From contig JAGYKI010000013.1 of NCBI GenBank assembly GCA_018401735.1, positions 1-64,000 on the forward strand: a stretch of 64,000 nt of DNA, given 5' to 3'. Shown piece after piece: positions 28,301 through 35,343 of the stretch. A program made the position numbers and the translations under genes. Position 1 is the first letter of the stretch, and each line of letters begins with the position of its first letter. This stretch comes from Schleiferiaceae bacterium (GTDB taxonomy: Bacteria > Bacteroidota > Bacteroidia > Flavobacteriales > Schleiferiaceae). The notes under the pieces are model-generated. The model saw nothing but the letters and a program-made list of their open reading frames with translations. It made no database searches and was not told the DNA's origin.

Positions 28301-29430
28301 GTCCGCTGAGCTACGATCAAGCGGTAGCTGATGCGGGTGCTAATCAAATTCTTCTGCTACCCCAAAGCACTGCTACTTTAGACGGAAGCGCCAGTTCCAG
28401 CCCATCAGGCGGAAGCCTAAATTACCAATGGACCCAAATTTTTGGCCCTAGCATCGTAAACCTAGTGAGCGCGCAATCTGCGACAAGCGCAATTAGCGGT
28501 TTGCAAGAAGGCGTTTACCTTTTTGAGTTAGAAGTTACTAATGGCAGCAGCAGAGATATTGACCAAGTTTATGTAATTTCTGGCAATAGTAACAATGTGC
28601 CTCCTACCGTTTCCTTAATCAGTCCTTTAAACGGCAGTGTTTACCTTACGGGAGAAGTGTTAGACTTCAATAGTATTGCTAATGACCTGAACGACAGTGT
28701 GGTAAAAGTTGATTTTTACCTCGATGGTATTCTACTAGGTAGCGATAATCAAGCGCCCTTTACAATGACTTGGAATGCCGCTCAAGGGCAGAAGACATTA
28801 CACGCGGTGGCTTTCGATAGCTTTGGCGATTCGGCCACTTCGAATAGGGTAAACTTTACGGTAGATCCTGCGCCACCTTGCCGTAATTTATCGTCGAATG
28901 GCGATTTCTACTACGAGTTTTCCGACGATGATAATAATCCTACCATCACCTTTATCCCAACCATTGCGGGTATGGGCAGCCCAACCTGTATCTTATACAT
29001 CGGCACCGACCCCGGCGCTTTGCCTGGTTATAATGTTACACCCAATCAGCCTTTTCGAGTAACGGCAAGCAAGGGCACGCGTTTGTATTTCTACTATACT
29101 TACACCCATCCTAGTGGCGGTGAAAGGAATAATGCCGGCAGTAAAGATGTATATTTAGTGGGCAGCTGTCAGAATATAAGTTTAGAAGATCCATTGGCCT
29201 TAAATGATATCCAGTATTACCCTAATCCGGTAAGTGATTTCCTTAAGCTTGAGTTAGGCGAAGGCCAACAAGAAGTATCCATTTTCAACGGAAATGGGCA
29301 ACTATTGCAAAATCTTAGTTTGGATGGCGGCTATAATATTATTGACATGCGTTCTTACCAAGCGGGCTTTTATATGGTAAGAATTCGACAAGGAGCGGCG
29401 GTAAGAAACCTGCGCTTAATTGTAGAATAA
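25312..29430 (+). CDS. GH81 endo-beta-1,3-glucanase with Ig-like, CBM6, PKD-like and CBM56-like domains, T9SS-exported
   Basis: The 1372-residue product begins with a signal peptide (to about residue 24). A GH81 domain follows at about 35-740: PVPTNDWWSDK, YIPWGP, NINDHHFHWGYF with candidate acid D442, and NDQESTSESMQF with E517 and E521 as candidate catalytic glutamates. Then come an Ig-like domain (about 755-835, SKVEFYQEDVLIG), CBM6 (about 843-975, VVGWISAGEWLEYTVDV), a PKD/K319-like domain (about 1005-1088), a second Ig-like domain (about 1095-1180), a CBM56-like domain (about 1190-1285, FYYEFSDDDNNPTITFIP) and a type A T9SS sorting domain (about 1293-1372). GH81-CBM6-CBM56 is a known laminarinase arrangement. 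The protein should be exported across the outer membrane and attached or released there. Confidence 0.9.
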   Translation: MIKIYQRLTQMIILTLMVQLSAVAQIVNVGSGSYTTAFPGTDAAGRNGYPSGTPFVVGNAANRPVPTNDWWSDKVKNAHSSNLFNYPFTEKTLNSGLVLTYIPWGPIDNIEPVKVGLNGLNASAANISDFSDWTITMQWKNGTKQMEATTGIGMPFVYFTKDSASTVEITADQGTATIHNEILIIENLRNGADFAVYAPSGSVWTQSGNVYSSSLNGENYWSLAFLPLSSSNLLTAATSFQQYAYVFPTGTTSSFSYDENTSQVTTTFNVQTSVKEGTATNMLLGLLPHQWANLSSGSVNTPHIYNTVRGQLKMMAGNTFSTVNTFYGILPTLPYIDFYSPTFSPAKMNTKIKLLENEGLATWTDSYNEGQAMNRLIQTARVAEISGDTVALNKIVSTIKARLEDWLKANSGEVAFLFYYNQTWSAMLGYPAGHGQDVNINDHHFHWGYFIHAAAFLEQYDAGWKNQWGDMINLLVRDAASSNRQDNLFPYLRNFSPYAGHCWANGFATFPQGNDQESTSESMQFNSSLIHWGEVTGNDSIRDLGIYLYTTEQAAVEEYWFDMYNRNFASSQQYSLVSRVWGNSYDNGTFWTADIAASYGIEMYPIHGGSLYLGHNVSYVDQLWAEIEQNTGILTNDPNVNLWHDVKWKYLSFTDPQKAITMYDSYPERNLKFGISDAQTYHWLHSMNVLGEVSTAITSNHPLAAAFNNNGTIIYVAQNYGNDSIVVNFSDGFNLDVPGHKLVTSIDVDVDGVLSSSFTRAYPGGSVDLDVVTSGTGIVSKVEFYQEDVLIGTSNSAPYMVAADSLQVGVHNFYARVYEGNTNYALTNLVSVQVGEQYAFSGIPTPIPGSFEAGHYDVFEGGNGNGIAYQDLSANNNGGFRPLEDVDAELNQNEGAVVGWISAGEWLEYTVDVQTAGEYKLEMRYACGNSAGGGPLRIESDGDLVFGGIGVNNTNGWNTWATKTLTDIPLKSGEQVMRIHFESGEVNVGKFTWTYEGPLSYDQAVADAGANQILLLPQSTATLDGSASSSPSGGSLNYQWTQIFGPSIVNLVSAQSATSAISGLQEGVYLFELEVTNGSSRDIDQVYVISGNSNNVPPTVSLISPLNGSVYLTGEVLDFNSIANDLNDSVVKVDFYLDGILLGSDNQAPFTMTWNAAQGQKTLHAVAFDSFGDSATSNRVNFTVDPAPPCRNLSSNGDFYYEFSDDDNNPTITFIPTIAGMGSPTCILYIGTDPGALPGYNVTPNQPFRVTASKGTRLYFYYTYTHPSGGERNNAGSKDVYLVGSCQNISLEDPLALNDIQYYPNPVSDFLKLELGEGQQEVSIFNGNGQLLQNLSLDGGYNIIDMRSYQAGFYMVRIRQGAAVRNLRLIVE

Positions 29431-29441
29431 AATTTAACGAA

Positions 29442-31244
29442 ATGAAAAAATGGAGCGCCCTTTTAGGGCTGGCCTTAGTATTTAGTTTATCCTCCTGTAA
29501 CCGGGAGGATAACTTGTTTAAAGAGGCCCAAGATATTTTAGGAAATAGCGATTATCCCGCCATTGCTTACGGTGGGTATCGTAATCAAGACCGCTCAAAA
29601 GCTCCTAGTGTTGCCGATATTAAAGAAGATCTGAAAATATTAGATGCGGCGGGGTTTAGAATCCTGCGCACCTACCATGCACGGCTTTACGATCATACAC
29701 CGCGCCTTTTACAGGCCATTAAAGAAATGAAGAACCTCGACCCTGATTTCGAGATGTATGTAATGCTAGGCGCCTGGATGCAATGCGAAAATGCCTTTGG
29801 TGAAAAGCCCAATCACAGTCGCGGCGACACCGCTAATAATCGCGCAGAAATAGAGCAAGCCGTTAAGCTCGCTCAACAATATCCAGACATAGTTAAGGTA
29901 ATTGCCGTAGGCAACGAATCTATGGTACATTGGGCCGCTACTTATTACGTAGAGCCCGGTATCATTCTTCATTGGGTAGACTTTCTGCAGGGTCTTAAAA
30001 AGGAAGGTGTTTTAAACGCAAAATTATGGATTACCTCTTCCGATAATTTTGCTTCATGGGGCGGTGGCGACGATAGCTATTTTAAAGAAGACTTAGCGTT
30101 ACTGCTTAATGCAGTAGATTATATTTCATTACACAGTTATCCCTTTCACGATACCCATTACGATCCAGAATTTTGGTATGTCCCTGCAAATGAGGAAGAC
30201 TTAAACACCAAAGCTCAAACGGATGCCGCTATCGCAAGATGCGTATCGCGCGTAAAACAGCAGTTCCAAGCGGTAAAAGACTATATGAATAGCCTGGGTA
30301 TTGAAAAGGAAATCCACATTGGGGAAACCGGTTGGGCCAGTTATACCAATGCCATGTACGGAGCTGAAGGCTCGCTTGCGGCCGATGAGTACAAGCAAGC
30401 TTTGTATTATAATTCCATCCACGAGTGGACCAATGCCAATGGTATTTCTTGCTTTTATTTCGAAGCTTTCGACGAGCCTTGGAAAGATGGCAAAAACCCA
30501 GGAGGCTCAGAAAATCATTTTGGCTTGTTTGGAGTTTCCGGAGCCGTGAAGATGCCTCTATGGGAAAGTTTTGATCAAGGAATTTTTGAAGGCTTAAGTA
30601 GAAACGGGCAAGCCCTGCACAAAAGTTATAATGGCGATAGAGATAGCGTGTTGCAAGGGCTCTTAGCGCCTCCCTACAAGAGCTTAATGCCGGTCACAGA
30701 GATCGTGTATCCGCACAATGATAGCGTGCTTACAGAAACTAAAAACATCCTTTTATTGGGCACTGCCGCAGATGCCCATGTAAATGAAGATTTCCGTAAT
30801 CCCGCATCTACTGTAAAGTTAGAAGCTTGGGAAAACACTTGTGGTATTGAGCTTAAGCAAGATTCACTTTTAGTGATAGAAACCGGTACTGGTCCTTGGT
30901 GGGGCTGCGCACTTAATTACGCATCAGGCGAAAGCCAAAATCTAAGTAAGTTTAAAGAAAACGGAAAACTAGTATTTAGTATCCGAGGGCAGAGTGAATG
31001 CAATTTTGAGATTGGCTTGCAAAGTGGAAATTATGCCAAGGGAAATTTAGCGGAAGCCCATTTTAGATTTGGTCCTGCTAGCAACAAAAAAATCAAGACC
31101 GAATGGCAAACATTCAGCCTTGATTTAAGTGATTTAGAAGGGGAGCTTAATTGGGAAGATATTAGCGGTTTAGTCTACTTTAAAGGCCTAGATCAATTTG
31201 ATGGAGGCACGATTGAACTCAAGAATATCTATTATTCCCTTTAG
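29442..31244 (+). CDS. GH17 beta-1,3-glucanase-like lipoprotein with C-terminal sandwich domain
   Basis: The 600-residue product has a lipoprotein signal (FSLSSCNRED, Cys19). A TIM barrel with GH17 signatures follows: IAYGGYRNQD, FRILRTYH, VIAVGNESMVHW with E159 as acid/base, ISLHSYPFHDT, and IHIGETGW with E295 as nucleophile. The barrel ends near residue 385. A further domain of about 170 residues (about 425-600, KLEAWENTCGIEL, KLVFSIRGQSECNFEIG, TEWQTFSLDLSDLEG) looks like a galactose-binding-type beta-sandwich, probably carbohydrate-binding, which I cannot place in a named CBM family. GH17 enzymes in laminarin loci act on unbranched beta-1,3 stretches. It is the last gene of the plus-strand operon. 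Confidence 0.85.
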   Translation: MKKWSALLGLALVFSLSSCNREDNLFKEAQDILGNSDYPAIAYGGYRNQDRSKAPSVADIKEDLKILDAAGFRILRTYHARLYDHTPRLLQAIKEMKNLDPDFEMYVMLGAWMQCENAFGEKPNHSRGDTANNRAEIEQAVKLAQQYPDIVKVIAVGNESMVHWAATYYVEPGIILHWVDFLQGLKKEGVLNAKLWITSSDNFASWGGGDDSYFKEDLALLLNAVDYISLHSYPFHDTHYDPEFWYVPANEEDLNTKAQTDAAIARCVSRVKQQFQAVKDYMNSLGIEKEIHIGETGWASYTNAMYGAEGSLAADEYKQALYYNSIHEWTNANGISCFYFEAFDEPWKDGKNPGGSENHFGLFGVSGAVKMPLWESFDQGIFEGLSRNGQALHKSYNGDRDSVLQGLLAPPYKSLMPVTEIVYPHNDSVLTETKNILLLGTAADAHVNEDFRNPASTVKLEAWENTCGIELKQDSLLVIETGTGPWWGCALNYASGESQNLSKFKENGKLVFSIRGQSECNFEIGLQSGNYAKGNLAEAHFRFGPASNKKIKTEWQTFSLDLSDLEGELNWEDISGLVYFKGLDQFDGGTIELKNIYYSL

Positions 31245-31262
31245 TAATTCTTTTCCTTTTTA

Positions 31263-32390
31263 CTATTGAAATACTCTAACATAATCTACCGCCATTCTTT
31301 GCGGGAACACGGTGCTGCTGTTAGGACTACCTGGCCAAGTCCCACCCACAGCAATGTTAAATATAAAGAAGAATTTTTCTTTAAACTCATCCAAAGAGGA
31401 GCCACTGATATTGATAGCATGATACTGAATGTCATCAATATACCATGTAATACTACTTTGGTCCCAAATAATAGAATACACATGAAACTCTTCGGATAGC
31501 TTAGCATTATTGGGTAAGCGATAGGCACCGCCGAAATCGGCCTTCACGTTGCTACCTTCATCAAACCAATGCACGGTTCCATGCGTATAACCATCGCCTC
31601 GTTTGTTGGCAGTGGGTCCACCTACCATTTCCATAATATCTATTTCACCACATCTTGGCCAGCCTACGGTGCCAAAATTATCGCCTAGCATCCATAAGGC
31701 GGGCCATAATCCTTGCCCTTCTGGCATAGCAGCTCTAATATCGATTCGGCCATATTTAAAACTCTGGTTGCCACGCGAAACAATGCGTGAAGAAGTATAG
31801 GAACTGGTTGAAAAGTCTTCTCTTTTTGCGGTAATTACTAAGTAACCATCACGCACTTCCGTATTATCTGGACGGTAATATTGTAATTCTTGGTTTCCCC
31901 AGCCACCATTTCCGGTGCCTATTTCGTGGGTCCAAGCGCTAGATAGCGATGTTCCTTCAAACTCATCTTGCCAAACTAAGGTGTAGTTGGGATAAGTAAG
32001 AGGCGTAGTATAGCCAGTTGTGGGAATTCCACCCGCACCTGAATTGGTAGAGATGGTGATTTCTACTGAATCACGCTTTTCAATAAAGTCGATATTAGAA
32101 ATATGGGCACGGCTAACAATAAGGTAAGTGCCACTTTCGGTAAAGCGATAAGAAAAAGTACCTTCTCGAGATTGTAGGTCTGTGCGTCCGTCTAGGTCGT
32201 AAAATTCGGCGGTGTAAAAATTTGCATTCACCGCACGGGTTGTAAGGTTAACGAGACCTTCCGTGGTAGTGGATACATCAATAGTAGTTTGTAAATTAGA
32301 AGGTAAAAGGGCTGGTGCAACTGTTTTTTCCTCTGCACAAGAAGCTGTAATAAGTACTATCACAAGTAGGGGGTAAATGCTCAATCTCAT
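31263..32390 (-). CDS. GH16 laminarinase-like lipoprotein with N-terminal PKD-like domain
   Basis: The 375-residue product has Cys18 in LITASCAE as the lipidation site. A PKD-like sandwich spans about residues 35-115, and a GH16 domain runs from about 137 to the end (YTLVWQDEFEG to MAVDYVRVFQ). The catalytic motif GEIDIMEM gives E249, D251 and E254. TGNGGWGNQELQYY and SRIVSRGNQSFKYGRIDIRA support the laminarinase branch. It lies downstream of the susC-susD operon but is separated from it by a strong hairpin. Its stop codon faces the GH17 stop with only 18 bases between. Confidence 0.92.
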   Translation of the reverse strand: MRLSIYPLLVIVLITASCAEEKTVAPALLPSNLQTTIDVSTTTEGLVNLTTRAVNANFYTAEFYDLDGRTDLQSREGTFSYRFTESGTYLIVSRAHISNIDFIEKRDSVEITISTNSGAGGIPTTGYTTPLTYPNYTLVWQDEFEGTSLSSAWTHEIGTGNGGWGNQELQYYRPDNTEVRDGYLVITAKREDFSTSSYTSSRIVSRGNQSFKYGRIDIRAAMPEGQGLWPALWMLGDNFGTVGWPRCGEIDIMEMVGGPTANKRGDGYTHGTVHWFDEGSNVKADFGGAYRLPNNAKLSEEFHVYSIIWDQSSITWYIDDIQYHAINISGSSLDEFKEKFFFIFNIAVGGTWPGSPNSSTVFPQRMAVDYVRVFQ

Positions 32391-32414
32391 AAGTTGCGTT
32401 TTAGGTTAAAAAAT

Positions 32415-32449
32415 AAAGAGGCGTAAGGAATTACACCCCACGCCTCTTT
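32415..32449 (-). terminator. hairpin between the glycan-binding lipoprotein and GH16 genes
   Basis: The ten-base perfect stem AAAGAGGCGT/ACGCCTCTTT has a 15-base loop. On the minus strand it is followed by a T-rich run (TATTTTTT). It probably ends or attenuates the susCD transcript before GH16. Confidence 0.8.
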
Positions 32450-32461
32450 AAAAAATTCTAT

Positions 32462-33829
32462 TTATTGTTGAACGATATCGTCAATATAGAAAGTTCCTGC
32501 ATTAGCAACATTCCATCCGGGGAACATTACTAAGCGATCGAAATCTGCGGCAGAACCACTAAAATCGAAGGTGATTTCTTCCCAAGTATTAGCGGTAGTT
32601 ACGGTAGCGTCTACTTCAACAAAGTTGTTGGTATTGGCTTGCTCTTCTAACTTAATACGGAAATCGCCAGTAATAGGAGCCCAAACTTTAAGTTTGATAG
32701 TAGTTTGCGTACTAAAGTCAAGTTTAGAATCTAGGTTTACAAAGAAACCAGCCCAAGTTTCGTTACCGTGAACGCTTTCTACGACGTTTCCACTGGTGTT
32801 AATTCCAGAGGCATCTGGATTAGCAATTACCGCAGCGGTGCTGTTACCGAAAGTGGTAAATGTTGGCTGGATAGTTTCGAAATCGAACGGTAAATTGTAA
32901 GAAGGTGCGGGTGGATCTGGGTTACTTACATAACCTTCGGGTACTAAACGAATGTACCAAGCCAAAGCTGGGTTAGTCGCTATCCCATCTACGAAGCGTA
33001 GGAATAATTCATTCTCACTAATACTTACAATTTGGTAAGTTTGAGAGCTTGCCCAGTAACCTAAGAAGGCATTACCGCTAAAGGTAATACTCGTATCAGC
33101 CCCTTCGTTAAGCGTCCAAGTTTCGCCTAATTGATTAGGGAAATTAGCCTTAAAATCGCCCACATTAGTGGCGGTAGTATCGTTAAAAGGAGCAATACCA
33201 GCGCTAGCTGTATTTACATACACATCACCATTGGTGATCATATCGAAACCAAAACCGTTTAATTTAAAGGTATAAAGGTCATCATACATACCTGCACCTG
33301 TTTTTTCTAAAGCGGCGGCGGCATACCACTCTGGGTAGTTACCAGCGGCACCAACAGGGTCTGGACCTACACCGAAATGTGCGGCTCTAACCGAGTCAAC
33401 AGCCCAAGACTTAAAGCCTGGCCCTGCTGCTCCACCTGTTAACAGGTCGAAAATTGGGTTATTAATTAAGTTTGGATCATCTTGAGCAATAGTAATATCT
33501 TGAGTACTACTAGCGCTACCACCCGAGTTCTGTACCGTTAAGGTAACCGTGTAGGTTCCGGCGAAAGGATAAGAGGCCGAAACATTCGTTCCTTCTCCGG
33601 TGGCTCCATTGCCAAAATCCCAACTAGCACTTACACCAGAATTTGAAGCGGTAAACTCAATTACGTTGTCACTTTGCGCAGACGCTACATAAGTAAAGGC
33701 TGCATCACTTGCACTGGGAGCATTCCCAATTGTTGGTTCGTCATCTTCACCGCAGGCCGCCGCAAAAACTAGCAGAGCACCTAGAGCAAGAAACCGTGAA
33801 CCTGATCTTCTCATTGATTTCATTTTCAT
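32462..33829 (-). CDS. PKD and CBM-like surface glycan-binding lipoprotein (SusE/F position)
   Basis: The product is about 455 residues from the ATG at 33829, which puts the lipoprotein signal (LLVFAAACGEDD) at the N-terminus; starts further upstream would run into susD and are rejected. A PKD domain (SASWDFGNGATGEG, GTYTVTLTVQNSGG) is followed by a middle region with LTGGAAGPGFKSWAVD and a beta-sandwich (NEGADTSITFSGN, ALAWYIRLVPEGY). The C-terminal module of about 145 residues has LPFDFETIQPTF, NETWAGFFVNL, KLKVWAP, WEEITFDFSG, VMFPGWN and FYIDDIVQQ. That module is the same type as the three repeats in the secreted protein at 12660. Position after susD marks it as a surface glycan-binding protein. 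Confidence 0.8.
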   Translation of the reverse strand: MKMKSMRRSGSRFLALGALLVFAAACGEDDEPTIGNAPSASDAAFTYVASAQSDNVIEFTASNSGVSASWDFGNGATGEGTNVSASYPFAGTYTVTLTVQNSGGSASSTQDITIAQDDPNLINNPIFDLLTGGAAGPGFKSWAVDSVRAAHFGVGPDPVGAAGNYPEWYAAAALEKTGAGMYDDLYTFKLNGFGFDMITNGDVYVNTASAGIAPFNDTTATNVGDFKANFPNQLGETWTLNEGADTSITFSGNAFLGYWASSQTYQIVSISENELFLRFVDGIATNPALAWYIRLVPEGYVSNPDPPAPSYNLPFDFETIQPTFTTFGNSTAAVIANPDASGINTSGNVVESVHGNETWAGFFVNLDSKLDFSTQTTIKLKVWAPITGDFRIKLEEQANTNNFVEVDATVTTANTWEEITFDFSGSAADFDRLVMFPGWNVANAGTFYIDDIVQQ

Positions 33830-33860
33830 GATTTGGATTAAAATTAAAAATATAAAATTA

Positions 33861-35339
33861 TTAGTAACCACTATTTTGTGTCCAGCTACCACCCGCTAAA
33901 TCGATTTCCACCTGTGGTATGGGGAAAATTTCATTTTTCCCAGAGGTGAAATTATCTATTGAGCTAGCGGCTTTACCGGTACGCACGAGGTCGAAAAAAC
34001 GCAAACCTTCACCCGAAAGTTCATATCTTCTTTCTTGCCAGATGGCCTCGGTTAATTGCTGCCCGCTCGCATTTACTGCTGGCATACCAACGCGTGCACG
34101 TACTTCGTTTAAGTAAGTCAAGGCAGGACCATCATTATTACTTCTGGTATGCGCTTCCGCTGCCATTAAAAGAACATCTGCATAGCGAATCGCTTTGTAG
34201 TTAAGCGGGCTAGTTAAATCATCATCGGGTAATCCTAATTCAGACTGACGCTTAATGTACTTATTATTATAGAAGCCTGTATGACCACCGCCACCAATGG
34301 CATAGCTAATAGAACCTGGGTCAGGCTGTAAGCTAATAAAGGAGTCTAAATTTAGAACGGTTAAATCGCGACGAGGATCATTTACTGGAAAGGCATTGTA
34401 TAAATCCGCGGTAGGTAAATTATAGCTATTACCATCACCATAAAAAGGACCTTCATACTGACGGATACCTTGAAAACCAGCAGCAGCATTGCCTTCTAAG
34501 CAAATTAAACAATCGTAGCTACCACCTTCAAGGTTGGAATATTCCACATCAAAAACAGTTTCGCTGTTATCTTCATTAGCCGCAAACCATAAGTCGCCGT
34601 AGTTAGCCATTAAGCTATAAGGCCCATCGTTAATAACCTCATCTAAAACTTCTGCTGCTTGGGTAAACTTATTCTGATAAAGATAAACCTTACCTAAAAG
34701 TGCCAAGGCAGATCCTTTCTCGGCTTTACCTTTTACCGGATTGTTCCAAGGTAGATTATTAGCTGCATACCGAAGGTCAGACTCAATTTGAGCATAAACC
34801 TCCGAGCGTGGCGTACGTGCTATTTCGGTAACTTCCTCTGCCCCCAAACGCCTATCGATAATTAAAGGCACATCACCGAAGTACTTAACCAATTCGAAAT
34901 AATAATAAGCCCTTAAAAAACGAGTTTCAGCGAGTATTTGCTCTTTACCGTCAAAGTCGGTTTTGTCCTTATACTCCATAATAAAGTTGGTGCGAGCAAT
35001 ACCCGCGTAGTTCCAACGGAATATGCTTCTCAACTCGTTGTTCACCGCATTATGCGTCATGGCTTCAATTTGGTGCAATCCTTCCGAATCGTTCACACTT
35101 TCACCACCAGCTATCGCATTATCTGAAGCGATTTCACCGATCCATATGGTTAGGTAAGAAGCCTGCAGTAAGTCGTAGGCTCCAATTAAAGCCAACTCAT
35201 AGTCTTGTTCAGAGTTGAAATAGTTTTCCGCATCCTGCGCAAAAGGCGGGCTAACGTCTAAGTACTTTTCACAGCCCGAATTAGTTAAGCTAAGAGCAAG
35301 GGCGGTTACAATTATTGTGGTATATCTTTTTATAGCCAT
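33861..35339 (-). CDS. SusD/RagB family starch-binding-like lipoprotein
   Basis: The product of 492 residues starts at ATG 35339 with a lipoprotein signal (ALSLTNSGCEKYLDV). SusD-family text includes DYELALIGAYDLLQ, FRWNYAGIARTNFIMEYKD, ILAETRFLRAYYYFELVKYFGDVPLI (read in pieces), ALLGKVYLYQNKFTQAAEVL, RYADVLLMAAEAH and ERRYELSGEGLRFFDLVRTGKA. SusD forms the lid on the SusC channel and helps capture glycan. The gene starts four bases after the susC stop. Glycan specificity is inferred from neighbours as beta-1,3-glucan. Confidence 0.95.
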   Translation of the reverse strand: MAIKRYTTIIVTALALSLTNSGCEKYLDVSPPFAQDAENYFNSEQDYELALIGAYDLLQASYLTIWIGEIASDNAIAGGESVNDSEGLHQIEAMTHNAVNNELRSIFRWNYAGIARTNFIMEYKDKTDFDGKEQILAETRFLRAYYYFELVKYFGDVPLIIDRRLGAEEVTEIARTPRSEVYAQIESDLRYAANNLPWNNPVKGKAEKGSALALLGKVYLYQNKFTQAAEVLDEVINDGPYSLMANYGDLWFAANEDNSETVFDVEYSNLEGGSYDCLICLEGNAAAGFQGIRQYEGPFYGDGNSYNLPTADLYNAFPVNDPRRDLTVLNLDSFISLQPDPGSISYAIGGGGHTGFYNNKYIKRQSELGLPDDDLTSPLNYKAIRYADVLLMAAEAHTRSNNDGPALTYLNEVRARVGMPAVNASGQQLTEAIWQERRYELSGEGLRFFDLVRTGKAASSIDNFTSGKNEIFPIPQVEIDLAGGSWTQNSGY

Positions 35340-35343
35340 GATC

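Noticed and set aside
33830..33892. N-terminal extension of the glycan-binding lipoprotein
   Set aside because: It overlaps the susD end, and the ATG at 33829 gives a normal lipoprotein signal.
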